From assembly GCA_963580455.1 (NCBI GenBank), contig OY756960.1, forward strand, positions 10,416,001 through 10,480,000: a stretch of DNA of 64,000 nt. Direction: 5' to 3'. This DNA is from Euonymus europaeus (lineage: Eukaryota > Streptophyta > Magnoliopsida > Celastrales > Celastraceae). The notes below the pieces were generated by a model. That model was not told the DNA's origin and did no database searches. It was given only the letters and a program-made list of their open reading frames with translations. Numbering within the stretch: the stretch's first letter is position 1; each line of letters opens with the position of its first letter. This document shows, one piece after another, positions 9,141-23,403 of this stretch. Made by a program: the position numbers and the translations under genes.

Positions 9141-10904
9141 GAGTATAACTTCCCAAATTATTTCGATTCCAAAACACCAACTTTCTATGCCAAATGGACA
9201 AAAACCGTTAAAGCTCCTCCATAGATAGAGTTGAGCAACATCGGACCATGAAAGTTGCTCGGTGTACACTTTTTATTGTTCTTCTATGTCAAATTTTACG
9301 AGTATAACTTCCTAGATTATTTCGATTCCAAAACACCAACTTTCTTTGAAAAATGGACAAAAACCGTTAAAAGTTCATCCATAGATAGAGTTTAGCAACT
9401 TCGGACCATAAAAGTTGCTCGGTGTACACTTTTTATTGTTCTTCTATGTCAAATTTTACGAGTATAAGCTTCCTAGATTATTTTGATGCCAAAAGACCAC
9501 CTTTCTTCGACAAATGAACAAAAACCGATAAAAGCTCCACCATAGATAGAATTGAGCAACTTCGGACCATCAAAGTTGCTCGGTGTACACATTTTATTGT
9601 TCTTTTATGTCAAATTTTACAAGTATAACTTCCTAGATTATTTCGATTCCAAAACACCAACTTTCTATGAAAAATGGACAAAAACCGTTAAAAGCTCATC
9701 CATAGATAGAGTTGAGCAACTTCGGACCATCAATGTTGCTCGGTGTACACTTTTTATTGTTCTTCTATGTCAAATTTTACGTGTATAAGCTTCCTAGATT
9801 ACTTCGATGCAAAAACACCTCATATCTATGACAAATGGACAAAAACCGTTAAAAGCCCCTCCATAGATAGAGTTGAGAAAATTCGGACCATGAAAGTTGC
9901 TCGGTGTACACTTTTTATTGTTCTTCTATGTCAAATTTTACGAGTATAAGCTTCGTAGATTATTTCGATGCCAAAACACTACATATCTATGCCAAATGGA
10001 CAAAAACCGTTAAAAGCTCCTCCCTAGATGGAGTTGAGCAACTTCGGACCATGAAAGTTGCTCAGTGTACACTTTTTATTGTTCTTTTATTTCAAATTTT
10101 ACGAGAATAAGCTTCCTAGATTATTTCGATGCCGAAACACCAACTTTCTATGACAAATGGATAAAAACCGTTAAAAGCTCCTCCATAGATAGAGTTGAGC
10201 AACTTCGAACCATGAAAGTTGCTCGGTGTACAACCTTTATTGTTCTTCTATGTCAAATTTTACGAGTATAACTTCCTAGATTTTTTCGATTCCAAAACAC
10301 CACCTTTCTATGAAAAATGGAGAAAAACCATTGAAATCATCTCCATAGATAGAGTTGAGCAACTTCGAACCATGAAAGTTGCTCGGTGTACACTTTTTAT
10401 TGTTCTTCTTTGTCAAATTTTATGAGTATAAGCTTCCTAGATTATTTCGATTCCCAAACACCAACTTTCTATGCCAAATGGACAAAAACCGTTAAAGCTC
10501 CTCCATAGATAGAGTTGAGCAACTTCGGACCATGAAAGTTGCTCGGTGTACACTTTTTATTGTTCTTCTATGTTAAATTTTACGAGTATAACTTCCTAGA
10601 TTATTTCGATTCCAAAACACCAACTGTCTTTGAAAAATGGGCAAAAACCGTTAAAAGCTCATCCATAGATAGAGTTTAGCAACTTCGGACCATAAAAGTT
10701 GCTCGGTGTACACTTTTTATTGTTCTTCTATGTCAAATTTTACGAGTATAATCTTCCTAGATTATTTCGATGCCAAAAGACCACCTTTCTTCGACAAATG
10801 AACAAAAACCGATAAAAGCTCCACCATAGATAGAGTTGAGCAACTTCGGACCATCAAAGTTGCTCGATGTACACATTTTATTGTTCTTTTATGTCAAATT
10901 TTAC
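9141..10904 (+). repeat. 11-monomer HOR, block 2 copy a
   Basis: Equivalent of 3370-5133 at +5771. It retains the acaagtataa C monomer and the gagaataag F start that mark copy a in block 1. Confidence 0.82.
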
Positions 10905-12668
10905 GAGTATAACTTCCCAAATTATTTCGATTCCAAAACACCAACTTTCTATGCCAAATGGACAAAAACCGTTAAAGCTCCTCCATAGATAGAGTTGAGC
11001 AACATCGGACCATGAAAGTTGCTCGGTGTACACTTTTTATTGTTCTTCTATGTCAAATTTTACGAGTATAACTTCCTAGATTATTTCGATTCCAAAACAC
11101 CAACTTTCTTTGAAAAATGGACAAAAACCGTTAAAAGTTCATCCATAGATAGAGTTTAGCAACTTCGGACCATAAAAGTTGCTCGGTGTACACTTTTTAT
11201 TGTTCTTCTATGTCAAATTTTACGAGTATAAGCTTCCTAGATTATTTTGATGCCAAAAGACCACCTTTCTTCGACAAATGAACAAAAACCGATAAAAGCT
11301 CCACCATAGATAGAATTGAGCAACTTCGGACCATCAAAGTTGCTCGGTGTACACATTTTATTGTTCTTTTATGTCAAATTTTACGAGTATAACTTCCTAG
11401 ATTATTTCGATTCCAAAACACCAACTTTCTATGAAAAATGGACAAAAACCGTTAAAAGCTCATCCATAGATAGAGTTGAGCAACTTCGGACCATCAATGT
11501 TGCTCGGTGTACACTTTTTATTGTTCTTCTATGTCAAATTTTACGTGTATAAGCTTCCTAGATTACTTCGATGCAAAAACACCTCATATCTATGACAAAT
11601 GGACAAAAACCGTTAAAAGCCCCTCCATAGATAGAGTTGAGAAAATTCGGACCATGAAAGTTGCTCGGTGTACACTTTTTATTGTTCTTCTATGTCAAAT
11701 TTTACGAGTATAAGCTTCGTAGATTATTTCGATGCCAAAACACTACATATCTATGCCAAATGGACAAAAACCGTTAAAAGCTCCTCCCTAGATGGAGTTG
11801 AGCAACTTCGGACCATGAAAGTTGCTCAGTGTACACTTTTTATTGTTCTTTTATTTCAAATTTTACGAGTATAAGCTTCCTAGATTATTTCGATGCCGAA
11901 ACACCAACTTTCTATGACAAATGGATAAAAACCGTTAAAAGCTCCTCCATAGATAGAGTTGAGCAACTTCGAACCATGAAAGTTGCTCGGTGTACAACCT
12001 TTATTGTTCTTCTATGTCAAATTTTACGAGTATAACTTCCTAGATTTTTTCGATTCCAAAACACCACCTTTCTATGAAAAATGGAGAAAAACCATTGAAA
12101 TCATCTCCATAGATAGAGTTGAGCAACTTCGAACCATGAAAGTTGCTCGGTGTACACTTTTTATTGTTCTTCTTTGTCAAATTTTATGAGTATAAGCTTC
12201 CTAGATTATTTCGATTCCCAAACACCAACTTTCTATGCCAAATGGACAAAAACCGTTAAAGCTCCTCCATAGACAGAGTTGAGCAACTTCGGACCATGAA
12301 AGTTGCTCGGTGTACACTTTTTATTGTTCTTCTATGTTAAATTTTACGAGTATAACTTCCTAGATTATTTCGATTCCAAAACACCAACTGTCTTTGAAAA
12401 ATGGGCAAAAACCGTTAAAAGCTCATCCATAGATAGAGTTTAGCAACTTCGGACCATAAAAGTTGCTCGGTGTACACTTTTTATTGTTCTTCTATGTCAA
12501 ATTTTACGAGTATAATCTTCCTAGATTATTTCGATGCCAAAAGACCACCTTTCTTCGACAAATGAACAAAAACCGATAAAAGCTCCACCATAGATAGAGT
12601 TGAGCAACTTCGGACCATCAAAGTTGCTCGATGTACACATTTTATTGTTCTTTTATGTCAAATTTTAC
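10905..12668 (+). repeat. 11-monomer HOR, block 2 copy b
   Basis: Equivalent of 5134-6897 at +5771, including the agacagag change near 12272. Confidence 0.82.
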
Positions 12669-14111
12669 GAGTATAACTTCCTAGATTATTTCGATGCCAA
12701 AACACCAACTTTCTATGTCAATTGGACAAAACCGTTAAAAGCTCCTCCATAGATAGAGTTGAGCAACTTCGGACTATCAATGTTGCTCGGTGTACACTTT
12801 TTATTGTTCTTCTATGTCAAATTTTACGTGTATAAGCTTCCTAGATTATTTCGATTCCAAAACACCAACTTTCTATGCCAAATGGACAAAAACCGTTAAA
12901 GCTCCTCCATAGATAGAGTTGAGCAACTTCGGACCATGGAAGTTGCTCGGTGTACACTTTTTAGTGTTCTTCTATGTCAAATTTTACGAGTATAACTTCC
13001 CAAATTATTTCGATTCCAAAACACCAACTTTCTATGCCAAATGGACAAAAACCCGTTAAAGCTCCTCCATAGATTGAGTTGAGCAACTTCGGACAATGAA
13101 AGTTGCTCTGTGTACACTTTTTATTGTTCTTCTATGTCAAATTTTACGAGTATAACTTCCTAGATTATTTCGATTCCAAAACACCAACTTTCTTTGAAAA
13201 ATGGACAAAAACCGTTAAAAGCTCATCCATAGATAGAGTTTAGCAACTTCGGACCATAAAAGTTGCTCGGTGTACACTTTTTATTGTTCTTCTGTGTCAA
13301 ATTTTACGAGTATAAGCTTCCTAGATTATTTTGATGCCAAAAGACCACCTTTCTTCGACAAATGAACAAAAACCGATAAAAGCTCCACCATAGATAGAAT
13401 TGAGCAACTTCGGACCATCAAAGTTGCTCGGTGTACACATTTTATTGTTCTTTTATGTCAAATTTTACGAGTATAACTTCCTAGATTATTTCGATTCCAA
13501 AACACCAACTTTCTATGAAAAATGGACAAAAACCGTTAAAAGCTCATCGATAGATAGAGTTGAGCAACTTCAGACCATCAATGTTGCTCGGTGTACACTT
13601 TTTATTGTTCTTCTATGTCAAATTTTACGTTTATAAGCTTCCTAGATTACTTCGATGCTAAAACACCTCATATCTATGACAAATGGACAAAAACCGTTAA
13701 AAGCCCCTCCATAGATAGAGTTGAGAAAATTCGGACCATGAAAGTTGCTCGGTGTACACTTTTTATTGTTCTTCTATGTCAAATTTTACGAGTATAAGCT
13801 TCGTAGATTATTTCAATGCCAAAACACTACATATCTATGCCAAATGGACAAAAACCGTTAAAAGCTCCCCCCTAGATGGAGTTGAGCAACTTCGGATCAT
13901 GAAAGTTGCTCAGTGTACACTTTTTATTGTTCTTTTATTTCAAATTTTACGAGTATAAGATTCCTAGATTATTTAGATGCCGAAACACCAACTTTCTATG
14001 ACAAATGGATAAAAACCGTTAAAAGCTCCTCCATAGATAGAGTTGAGCAACTTCGAACCATGAAAGTTGCTTGGTGTACAACCTTTATTGTTTTTCTACG
14101 TCAAATTTTAC

Positions 14112-16352
14112 GAGTATAACTTCCTAGATTTTTTCGATTCCAAAACACCACCTTTCTATGAAAAATAGAGAAAAACCATTGAAATCATCTCCATAGATAG
14201 AGTTGAGCAACTTCGAACCATGAAAGTTGCTCGGTGTACACTTTTTATTGTTCTTCTTTGTCAAATTTTATGAGTATAAGCTTCCTAGATTATTTCGATG
14301 CCGAAACACCAACTTTCTATGACAAATGGATAAAAACCGCTAAAAGCTACTCCATAGGTAGAGTTGAGCAACTTCGGACCATGAAAGTAGCTCGGTGTAC
14401 ACTTTTTAGTGTTCTTCTATGTCAAATTTTACGAGTATAACTTCCTAAATTATTTCGATTCCAAAACACCAACTTTCTATGCCAAATGAACAAAAACCGT
14501 TAAAGCTCCTCCATAGATAGAGTTGAGCAACATCGGACCATGAAAGTTGCTCGGTGTACACTTTTTATTGTTCTTCTATGTCAAATTTTTCGAGTATAAG
14601 CTTCGTATATTATTTCGATGCCAAAACACTAACTTTCTATGCCAAATGGACAAAAACAGTTAAAAGCTCATCCGTAGATAGAGTTTAGCAACTTCGGACC
14701 ATAAAAGTTGCTCGGTGTAAACTTTTTATTGTTCTTTTATGTCAAATTTTACGAGTATTAGCTTCCTAGATTATTTCGATACCAAAAGACCACCTTTCTT
14801 CTACAAATTAACAAAAACCGATAAAAGCTCCACCATAGATAGAGTTGAGCAACTTCGGACCATCAAAGTTGCTCGGTATACACATTTTATTGTTCTTTTA
14901 TGTCAAATTTTACGAGTATAACTTCCTAGATTATTTCGATTCCAAAACACCAACTTTCTACGCCAAATGGACAAAAACCGTTAAAAGCTCCTCCATAGAT
15001 AGAGTTGAGCAACTTCGGACCATCAATGTTGCTCGGTGTCACTTTTTATTGTTCTTCTATGTCAAATTTTACGAGTATAACTTCCTAGATTATTTCGATT
15101 CCAAAACACCAACTTTCTATGCCAAATGTACAAAAACCGTTAAAGCTCCTCCACAGATAGAGTTTAGCAAATTCGAACCATAAAAGTTGCTCGGTGTACA
15201 CTTTTTAGTGTTCTTCTATGTCAAATTTTACGAGTATAACTTCCCAAATTATTTCGATTCCAAAACACCAACTTTCTATGCCAAATGGACAAAAACCGTT
15301 AAAGCTCCTCCATAGATAGAGTTGAGCAACATCGGACCATGAAAGTTGCTCGGTGTACACTTTTTATTGTTCTTCTACGTCAAATTTTACGAGTATAACT
15401 TCCTAGATTATTTCGATTCCAAAACACCAACTTTCTTTGAAAAATGGACAAAAACCGTTAAAAGTTCATCCATAGATAGAGTTTAGCAACTTCGGACCAT
15501 AAAAGTTGCTCGGTGTACACTTTTTATTGTTCTTCTATGTCAAATTTTACGAGTATAAGCTTCCTAGATTATTTTGATGCCAAAAGACCACCTTTCTTCG
15601 ACAAATGAACAAAAACCGATAAAAGCTCCACCATAGATAGAATTGAGCAACTTCGGACCATCAAAGTTGCTCGGTGTACACATTTTATTGTTCTTTTATG
15701 TCAAATTTTACGAGTATAACTTCCTAGATTATTTCGATTCCAAAACACCAACTTTCTATGAAAAATGGACAAAAACCGTTAAAAGCTCATCCATAGATAG
15801 AGTTGAGCAACTTCGGACCATCAATGTTGCTCGGTGTACACTTTTTATTGTTCTTCTATGTCAAATTTTACGTGTATAAGCTTCCTAGATTACTTCGATG
15901 CAAAAACACCTCATATCTATGACAAATGGACAAAAACCGTTAAAAGCCCCTCCATAGATAGAGTTGAGAAAATTCGGACCATGAAAGTTGCTCGGTGTAC
16001 ACTTTTTATTGTTCTTCTATGTCAAATTTTACGAGTATAAGCTTCGTAGATTATTTCGATGCCAAAACACTACATATCTATGCCAAATGGACAAAAACCG
16101 TTAAAAGCTCCTCCGTAGATGGAGTTGAGCAACTTCGGACCATGAAAGTTGCTCGGTGTACATTTTTATTGTTCTTCTATGTTAAATTTTAAGAGTATAA
16201 CTTCCTAGATTATTTCGATTCCAAAACACCAACTTTCTTTGAAAAATGGGCAAAAACCGTTAAAAGCTCATCCATGGATAGAGTTTATCAACTTCGGACC
16301 ATAAAAGTTGCTCGGTGTACAACCTTTATTGTTCTTCTATGTCAAATTTTAC
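14112..16352 (+). repeat. 14-monomer HOR with A' (2241 bp), copy 1
   Basis: Order G F' H E' I C' K H2 A B C D E A'. A' takes the place of F. G here still has aatagag, as at the left end. The K monomer has an extra change (ccacagatag) that opens a slightly longer spurious frame. Confidence 0.87.
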
Positions 16353-18593
16353 GAGTATAACTTCCTAGATTTTTTCGATTCCAAAACACCACCTTTCTAT
16401 GAAAAATGGAGAAAAACCATTAAAATCTTCTCCATAGATAGAGTTGAGCAACTTCGAACCATGAAAGTTGCTCGGTGTACACTTTTTATTGTTCTTCTTT
16501 GTCAAATTTTATGAGTATAAGCTTCCTAGATTATTTCGATGCCGAAACACCAACTTTCTATGACAAATGGATAAAAACCGCTAAAAGCTACTCCATAGGT
16601 AGAGTTGAGCAACTTCGGACCATGAAAGTAGCTCGGTGTACACTTTTTAGTGTTCTTCTATGTCAAATTTTACGAGTATAACTTCCTAAATTATTTCGAT
16701 TCCAAAACACCAACTTTCTATGCCAAATGAACAAAAACCGTTAAAGCTCCTCCATAGATAGAGTTGAGCAACATCGGACCATGAAAGTTGCTCGGTGTAC
16801 ACTTTTTATTGTTCTTCTATGTCAAATTTCTCGAGTATAAGCTTCGTATATTATTTCGATGCCAAAACACTAACTTTCTATGCCAAATGGACAAAAACCG
16901 TTAAAAGCTCATCCGTAGATAGAGTTTAGCAACTTCGGACCATAAAAGTTGCTCGGTGTAAACTTTTTATTGTTCTTTTATGTCAAATTTTACGAGTATT
17001 AGCTTCCTAGATTATTTCGATACCAAAAGACCACCTTTCTTCTACAAATTAACAAAAACCGATAAAAGCTCCACCATAGATAGAGTTGAGCAACTTCGGA
17101 CCATCAAAGTTGCTCGGTATACACATTTTATTGTTCTTTTATGTCAAATTTTACGAGTATAACTTCCTAGATTATTTCGATTCCAAAACACCAACTTTCT
17201 ACGCCAAATGGACAAAAACCGTTAAAAGCTCCTCCATAGATAGAGTTGAGCAACTTCGGACCATCAATGTTGCTCGGTGTCACTTTTTATTGTTCTTCTA
17301 TGTCAAATTTTACGAGTATAACTTCCTAGATTATTTCGATTCCAAAACACCAACTTTCTATGCCAAATGTACAAAAACCGTTAAAGCTCCTCCATAGATA
17401 GAGTTTAGCAACTTCGAACCATAAAAGTTGCTCGGTGTACACTTTTTAGTGTTCTTCTATGTCAAATTTTACGAGTATAACTTCCCAAATTATTTCGATT
17501 CCAAAACACCAACTTTCTATGCCAAATGGACAAAAACCGTTAAAGCTCCTCCATAGATAGAGTTGAGCAACATCGGACCATGAAAGTTGCTCGGTGTACA
17601 CTTTTTATTGTTCTTCTATGTCAAATTTTACGAGTATAACTTCCTAGATTATTTCGATTCCAAAACACCAACTTTCTTTGAAAAATGGACAAAAACCGTT
17701 AAAAGTTCATCCATAGATAGAGTTTAGCAACTTCGGACCATAAAAGTTGCTCGGTGTACACTTTTTATTGTTCTTCTATGTCAAATTTTACGAGTATAAG
17801 CTTCCTAGATTATTTTGATGCCAAAAGACCACCTTTCTTCGACAAATGAACAAAAACCGATAAAAGCTCCACCATAGATAGAATTGAGCAACTTCGGACC
17901 ATCAAAGTTGCTCGGTGTACACATTTTATTGTTCTTTTATGTCAAATTTTACGAGTATAACTTCCTAGATTATTTCGATTCCAAAACACCAACTTTCTAT
18001 GAAAAATGGACAAAAACCGTTAAAAGCTCATCCATAGATAGAGTTGAGCAACTTCGGACCATCAATGTTGCTCGGTGTACACTTTTTATTGTTCTTCTAT
18101 GTCAAATTTTACGTGTATAAGCTTCCTAGATTACTTCGATGCAAAAACACCTCATATCTATGACAAATGGACAAAAACCGTTAAAAGCCCCTCCATAGAT
18201 AGAGTTGAGAAAATTCGGACCATGAAAGTTGCTCGGTGTACACTTTTTATTGTTCTTCTATGTCAAATTTTACGAGTATAAGCTTCGTAGATTATTTCGA
18301 TGCCAAAACACTACATATCTATGCCAAATGGACAAAAACCGTTAAAAGCTCCTCCCTAGATGGAGTTGAGCAACTTCGGACCATGAAAGTTGCTCGGTGT
18401 ACATTTTTATTGTTCTTCTATGTTAAATTTTAAGAGTATAACTTCCTAGATTATTTCGATTCCAAAACACCAACTTTCTTTGAAAAATGGGCAAAAACCG
18501 TTAAAAGCTCATCCATGGATAGAGTTTAGCAACTTCGGACCATAAAAGTTGCTCGGTGTACAACCTTTATTGTTCTTCTATGTCAAATTTTAC
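16353..18593 (+). repeat. 14-monomer HOR with A' (2241 bp), copy 2
   Basis: Same order as the preceding unit at offset 2241, with aatgg in G. The copies are separated by scattered single-base changes only. Confidence 0.87.
18434..18593 (+). repeat. Monomer class A' (160 bp)
   Basis: Class A with ctttgaaaaatgggc and catccatggatag. It is often preceded by ctatgttaaatttta. It replaces F in the 14-mers at 14-18 kb and at 36-45 kb. Confidence 0.8.
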
Positions 18594-18753
18594 GAGTATA
18601 ACTTCCTAGATTTTTTCTATTCCAAAACACCACCTTTCTATGAAAAATGGAGAAAAACCATTAAAATCTTCTCCATAGATAGAGTTGAGCAACTTCGAAC
18701 CATGAAAGTTTCTCGGTGTACACTTTTTATTGTTCTTCTTTGTCAAATTTTAT

Positions 18754-19875
18754 GAGTATAAGCTTCCTAGATTATTTCGATGCCGAAACACCAACTTTCT
18801 ATGACAAATGGATAAAAACCGTTAAAAGCTACTCCATAGATAGAGTTGAGCAACTTCGGACCGTGAAAGTTGCTCGGTGTACACTTTTTAGTGTTCTTCT
18901 ATGTCAAATTTTACGAGTATAACTTCCTAAATTATTTCGATTCCAAAACACCAACTTTCTATGCCAAATGGAAAAAAACCGTTAAAGCTCCTCCATAGAT
19001 AGAGTTGTGCAACTTCGGACCATGAAAGTTGCTCGGTGTACACTTTTTATTGTTCTTCTATGTTAAATTTTATGAGTATAACTTCCTAGATTATTTCGAT
19101 TCCAAAACACCAACTTTCTTTGAAAAATGTGTAAAAACCGTTAAAAGCTCATCCATAGATAGAGTTTAGCAACTTCGGACCATAAAAGTTGCTCGGTGTA
19201 CACTTTTTATTGTTCTTTTATGTCAAATTTTACGAGTATAAGCTTCCTAGATTATTTCGATACCAAAAGACCACCTTTCTTCTACAAATTAACAAAAACA
19301 GATAAAAGCTCCACCATAGATAGAGTTGAGCAACTTCGGACCATCAAAGTTGCTCGGTATACACATTTTATTGTTCTTTTATGTCAAATTTTACGAGTAT
19401 AACTTCCTAGATTATTTCGATTCCAAAACACCAACTTTCTTTGAAAAATGGGCAAAAACCGTTAAAAGCTCATCCATGGATAGAGTTTAGCAACTTCGGA
19501 CCATGAAAGTTGCTCGGTGTACACTTTTTAGTGTTCTTCTATGTCAAATTTTACGAGTATAACTTCCTAGATTATTTCGATTCCAAAACACCAACTTTCT
19601 TTGAAAAATGGACAAAAACCGTTAAAAGCTCATCCATAGATAGTGTTTAGCAACTTCGGACCATAAAAGTTGCTCGGTGTACACTTTTTATTGTTCTTCT
19701 ATGTCATATTTTACGAGTATAAGCTTCCTAGATTATTTTGATGCCAAAAGACCACCTTTCTTCGACAAATGAACAAAAACCGATAAAAGCTCCACCATAG
19801 ATAGAAGTGAACAACTTCGGACCATCAAAGTTGCTAGGTGTACACTTTTTATTGTTCTTCTTTGTCAAATTTTAT
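18754..19875 (+). repeat. Solitary 7-monomer unit (1122 bp)
   Basis: Order F' H A I A' A B, length 1122 bp. This is the same order and length as the three-copy array at 48252-51617, about 29.5 kb away. The B monomer has the agaagtgaacaac ending. A G monomer (18594-18753) precedes it, as one does at 48092. Confidence 0.85.
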
Positions 19876-20998
19876 GAGTATAATCTTCCTAGATTATTTC
19901 GATGCCGAAACACCAACTTTCTATGACAAATGGATAAAAACCGGTAAAAGCTACTCCATAGATAGAGTTGAGCAACTTCGGACCATGAAAGTTGCTCGGT
20001 GTACACATTTTATAGTTCTTTTATGTCAAATTTTACGAGTATAACTTCGTAGATTATTTCGATGCCAAAACACTACATATCTATGCCAAATGGACAAAAA
20101 CCGTTAAAAGCTCCTCCCTAGATGGAGTTGAGCAACTTCGGACCATGAAAGTTGCTCGGTGTACACTTTTTATTGTTCTTCTATGTCAAATTTTACGAGT
20201 ATAACTTCCTAGATTATTTCGATTCTAAAACACCAACTTTCTTTGAAAAATGGGCAAAAACCGTTAAAAGCTCATCCATGGATAGAGTTTAGCAACTTCG
20301 GACCATAAAAGTTGCTCGGTGTACACTTTTTATTGTTCTTCTATGTCGAATTTTACGAGTATAATCTTCCTAGATTATTTCGATGCCAAAAGACCACCTT
20401 TCTTCGACAAATGAACAAAAACCGATAAAAGCTCCACCATAGATAGAGTTGAGCAACTTCGGACCATCAATGTTGCTCGGTGTACACTTTTTATTGTTCT
20501 TCTATGTCAAATTTTACGTGTATGAGCTTCCTAGATTATTTCGATTCCAAAACACCAACTTTCTATGCCAAATGGACAAAAACCGTTAAAGCTCCTCCAT
20601 AGATAGAGTTGAGCAACTTCGGACCATGAAAGTTGCTCGGTGTACACTTTTTATTGTTCTTATATGTCAAATTTTACGAGTATAACTTCCTAGATTATTT
20701 CGATTCCAAAACACCAACTTTCTTTGAAAAATGGACAAAAACCGTTAAAAGCTCATCCATAGATAGAGTTTAGCAACTTCGGACCATAAAAGTTGCTCGG
20801 TGTACACTTTTTATTGTTCTTCTATGTCAAATTTTACGAGTATAAGCTTCCTAGATTATTTTGATGCCAAAAGACCACCTTTCTTCGACAAATGAACAAA
20901 AACCGATAAAAGCTCCACCATAGATAGAGTTGAGCAACTTCGGACCATCAAAGTTGCTCGGTGTACACATTTTATTGTCCTTTTATGTCAAATTTTAC
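19876..20998 (+). repeat. Mixed run F' E A' B2 L A B
   Basis: Seven monomers with no exact tandem copy next to them. The F' E A' B2 part carries gattctaaaacacc and tatgtcgaattt marks, which are shared with the 962-bp array at 25-30 kb, so this is a detached piece of that unit. Confidence 0.72.
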
Positions 20999-23403
20999 GA
21001 TTATAACTTCCCAGATTATTTCGATTCCAAAACACCAACTTTCTTTGAAAAATGGGCAAAAACCGTTAAAAGCTCATCCATAGATAGAGTTGAGCAACTT
21101 CGGACCATGAAAGTTGCTTGGTGTACACTTTTTATTGTTCTTCTATGTCAAATTTTACGAGTATAACTTCCTAGATTATTTCGATTCCAAAACACCAACT
21201 TTCTTTGAAAAATGGACAAAAATCGTTAAAAGCTCATCCATAGATAGAGTTTAGCAACTTCGGACCATAAAAGTTGCTCGGTGTACACTTTTTATTGTTC
21301 TTCTATGTCAAATTTTACGAGTATAAGCTTCCTAGATTATTTTGATGCCAAAAGACCACCTTTCTTCGACAAATGAACAAAAACCGATAAAAGCTCCACC
21401 ATAGATAGAATTGAGCAACTTCGGACCATAAAAGTTGCTCGGTGTACACTTTTTATTGTTCTTCTATGTCATATTTTACGAGTATAAGCTTCCTAGATTA
21501 TTTTGATGCCAAAAGACCACCTTTCTTCGACAAATGAACAAAAACCGATAAAAGCTCCACCATAGATAGAAGTGAACAACTTCGGACCATCAAAGTTGCT
21601 CGGTGTACACTTTTTATTGTTCTTCTTTGTCAAATTTTATGAGTATAAGCTTCCTAGATTATTTCGATGCCGAAACACCAACTTTCTATGACAAATGGAT
21701 AAAAACCGGTAAAAGCTACTCCATAGATAGAGTTGAGCAACTTCGGACCATGAAAGTTGCTCGGTGTACACTTTATAGTGTTCTTCTATGTCAAATTTTA
21801 CGAGTATAACTTCCTAAATTATTTCGATTCCAAAACACCAACTTTCTATGACAAATGGACAAAAACCGTTAAAGCTCCTCCATCGATAGAGTTGAGCAAC
21901 TTCGGACCATGAAAGTTGCTCGATGTACACATTTTATTGTTCTTTTATGTCAAATTTTACGAGTATAACTTCGTAGATTATTTCGATGCCAAAACACTAC
22001 ATATCTATGCCAAATGGACAAAAACCGTTAAAAGCTCCTCCCTAGATGGAGTTGAACAACTTCGGACCATGAAAGTTGCTCGGTGTACACTTTTTATTGT
22101 TCTTCTATGTCAAATTTTACGAGTATAACTTCCTAGATTATTTCGATTCCAAAACACCAACTTTCTTTGAAAAATGGGCAAAAACCGTTAAAAGCTCATC
22201 CATGGATAGAGTTTAGCAACTTCGGACCGTAAAAGTTGCTCGGTGTACACTTTTTATTGTTCTTCTATGTCAAATTTTACGAGTATAATCTTCCTAGATT
22301 ATTTCGATGCCAAAAGACCACCTTTCTTCGACAAATGAACAAAAACCGATAAAAGCTCCACCATAGATAGAGTTGAGCAACTTCGGACCATCAAAGTAGC
22401 TCGGTGTACACATTTTATTATTCTTTTATGTCAAATTTTACGAGTATAACTTCCTAGATTATTTCGATGCCAAAACAACAACTTTCTATGTCAATTGGAC
22501 AAAACCGTTAAAAGCTCCTCCATAGATAGAGTTGAGCAACTTCGGACCATCAATGTTGCTCGGTGTACACTTTTTATTGTTCTTCTATGTCATATTTTAC
22601 GAGTATAAGCTTCCTAGATTATTTTGATGCCAAAAGACCACCTTTCATCGACAAATGAACAAAAACCGATAAAAGCTCCACCATAGATAGAAGTGAACAA
22701 CTTCGGACCATCAAAGTTGCTAGGTGTACACTTTTTATTGTTCTTCTTTGTCAAATTTTATGAGTATAAGCTTCCTAGATTATTTCGATGCCGAAACACC
22801 AACTTTCTATGACAAATGGATAAAAACCGGTAAAAGCTACTCCATAGATAGAGTTGAGCAACTTCGGACCATGAAAGTTGCTCGGTGTACACATTTTATA
22901 GTTCTTTTATGTCAAATTTTACGAGTATAACTTCGTAGATTATTTCGATGCCAAAACACTACATATCTATGCCAAATGGACAAAAACCGTTAAAAGCTCC
23001 TCCCTAGATGGAGTTGAGCAACTTCGGACCATGAAAGTTGCTCGGTGTACACTTTTTATTGTTCTTCTATGTCAAATTTTACGAGTATAACTTCCTAGAT
23101 TATTTCGATTCTAAAACACCAACTTTCTTTGAAAAATGGGCAAAAACCGTTAAAAGCTCATCCATGGATAGAGTTTAGCAACTTCGGACCATAAAAGTTG
23201 CTCGGTGTACACTTTTTATTGTTCTTCTATGTCAAATTTTACGAGTATAAGCTTCCTAGATTATTTTGATGCCAAAAGACCACCTTTCTTCGACAAATGA
23301 ACAAAAACCGATAAAAGCTCCACCATAGATAGAGTTGAGCAACTTCGGACCATCAAAGTTGCTCGGTGTACACATTTTATTGTTCTTTTATGTCAAATTT
23401 TAC
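20999..23403 (+). repeat. 15-monomer HOR (2405 bp), copy 1
   Basis: Order A2 A B B F' H E A' B2 J B F' E A' B. A2 begins gattataacttcccag, a rare mark found only here and at 23404. The offset is 2405 throughout. Confidence 0.85.

Larger units (their letters stand above)
8422..14026 (+). repeat. Large duplication, block 2 (period 5771 bp)
   Basis: Copy of 2651-8255 at +5771 with matching private variants. After it the sequence continues as 2137 onward does (F, G with aatagag, F'), showing that the block returns to the 14-mer register of the left end. Confidence 0.85.
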
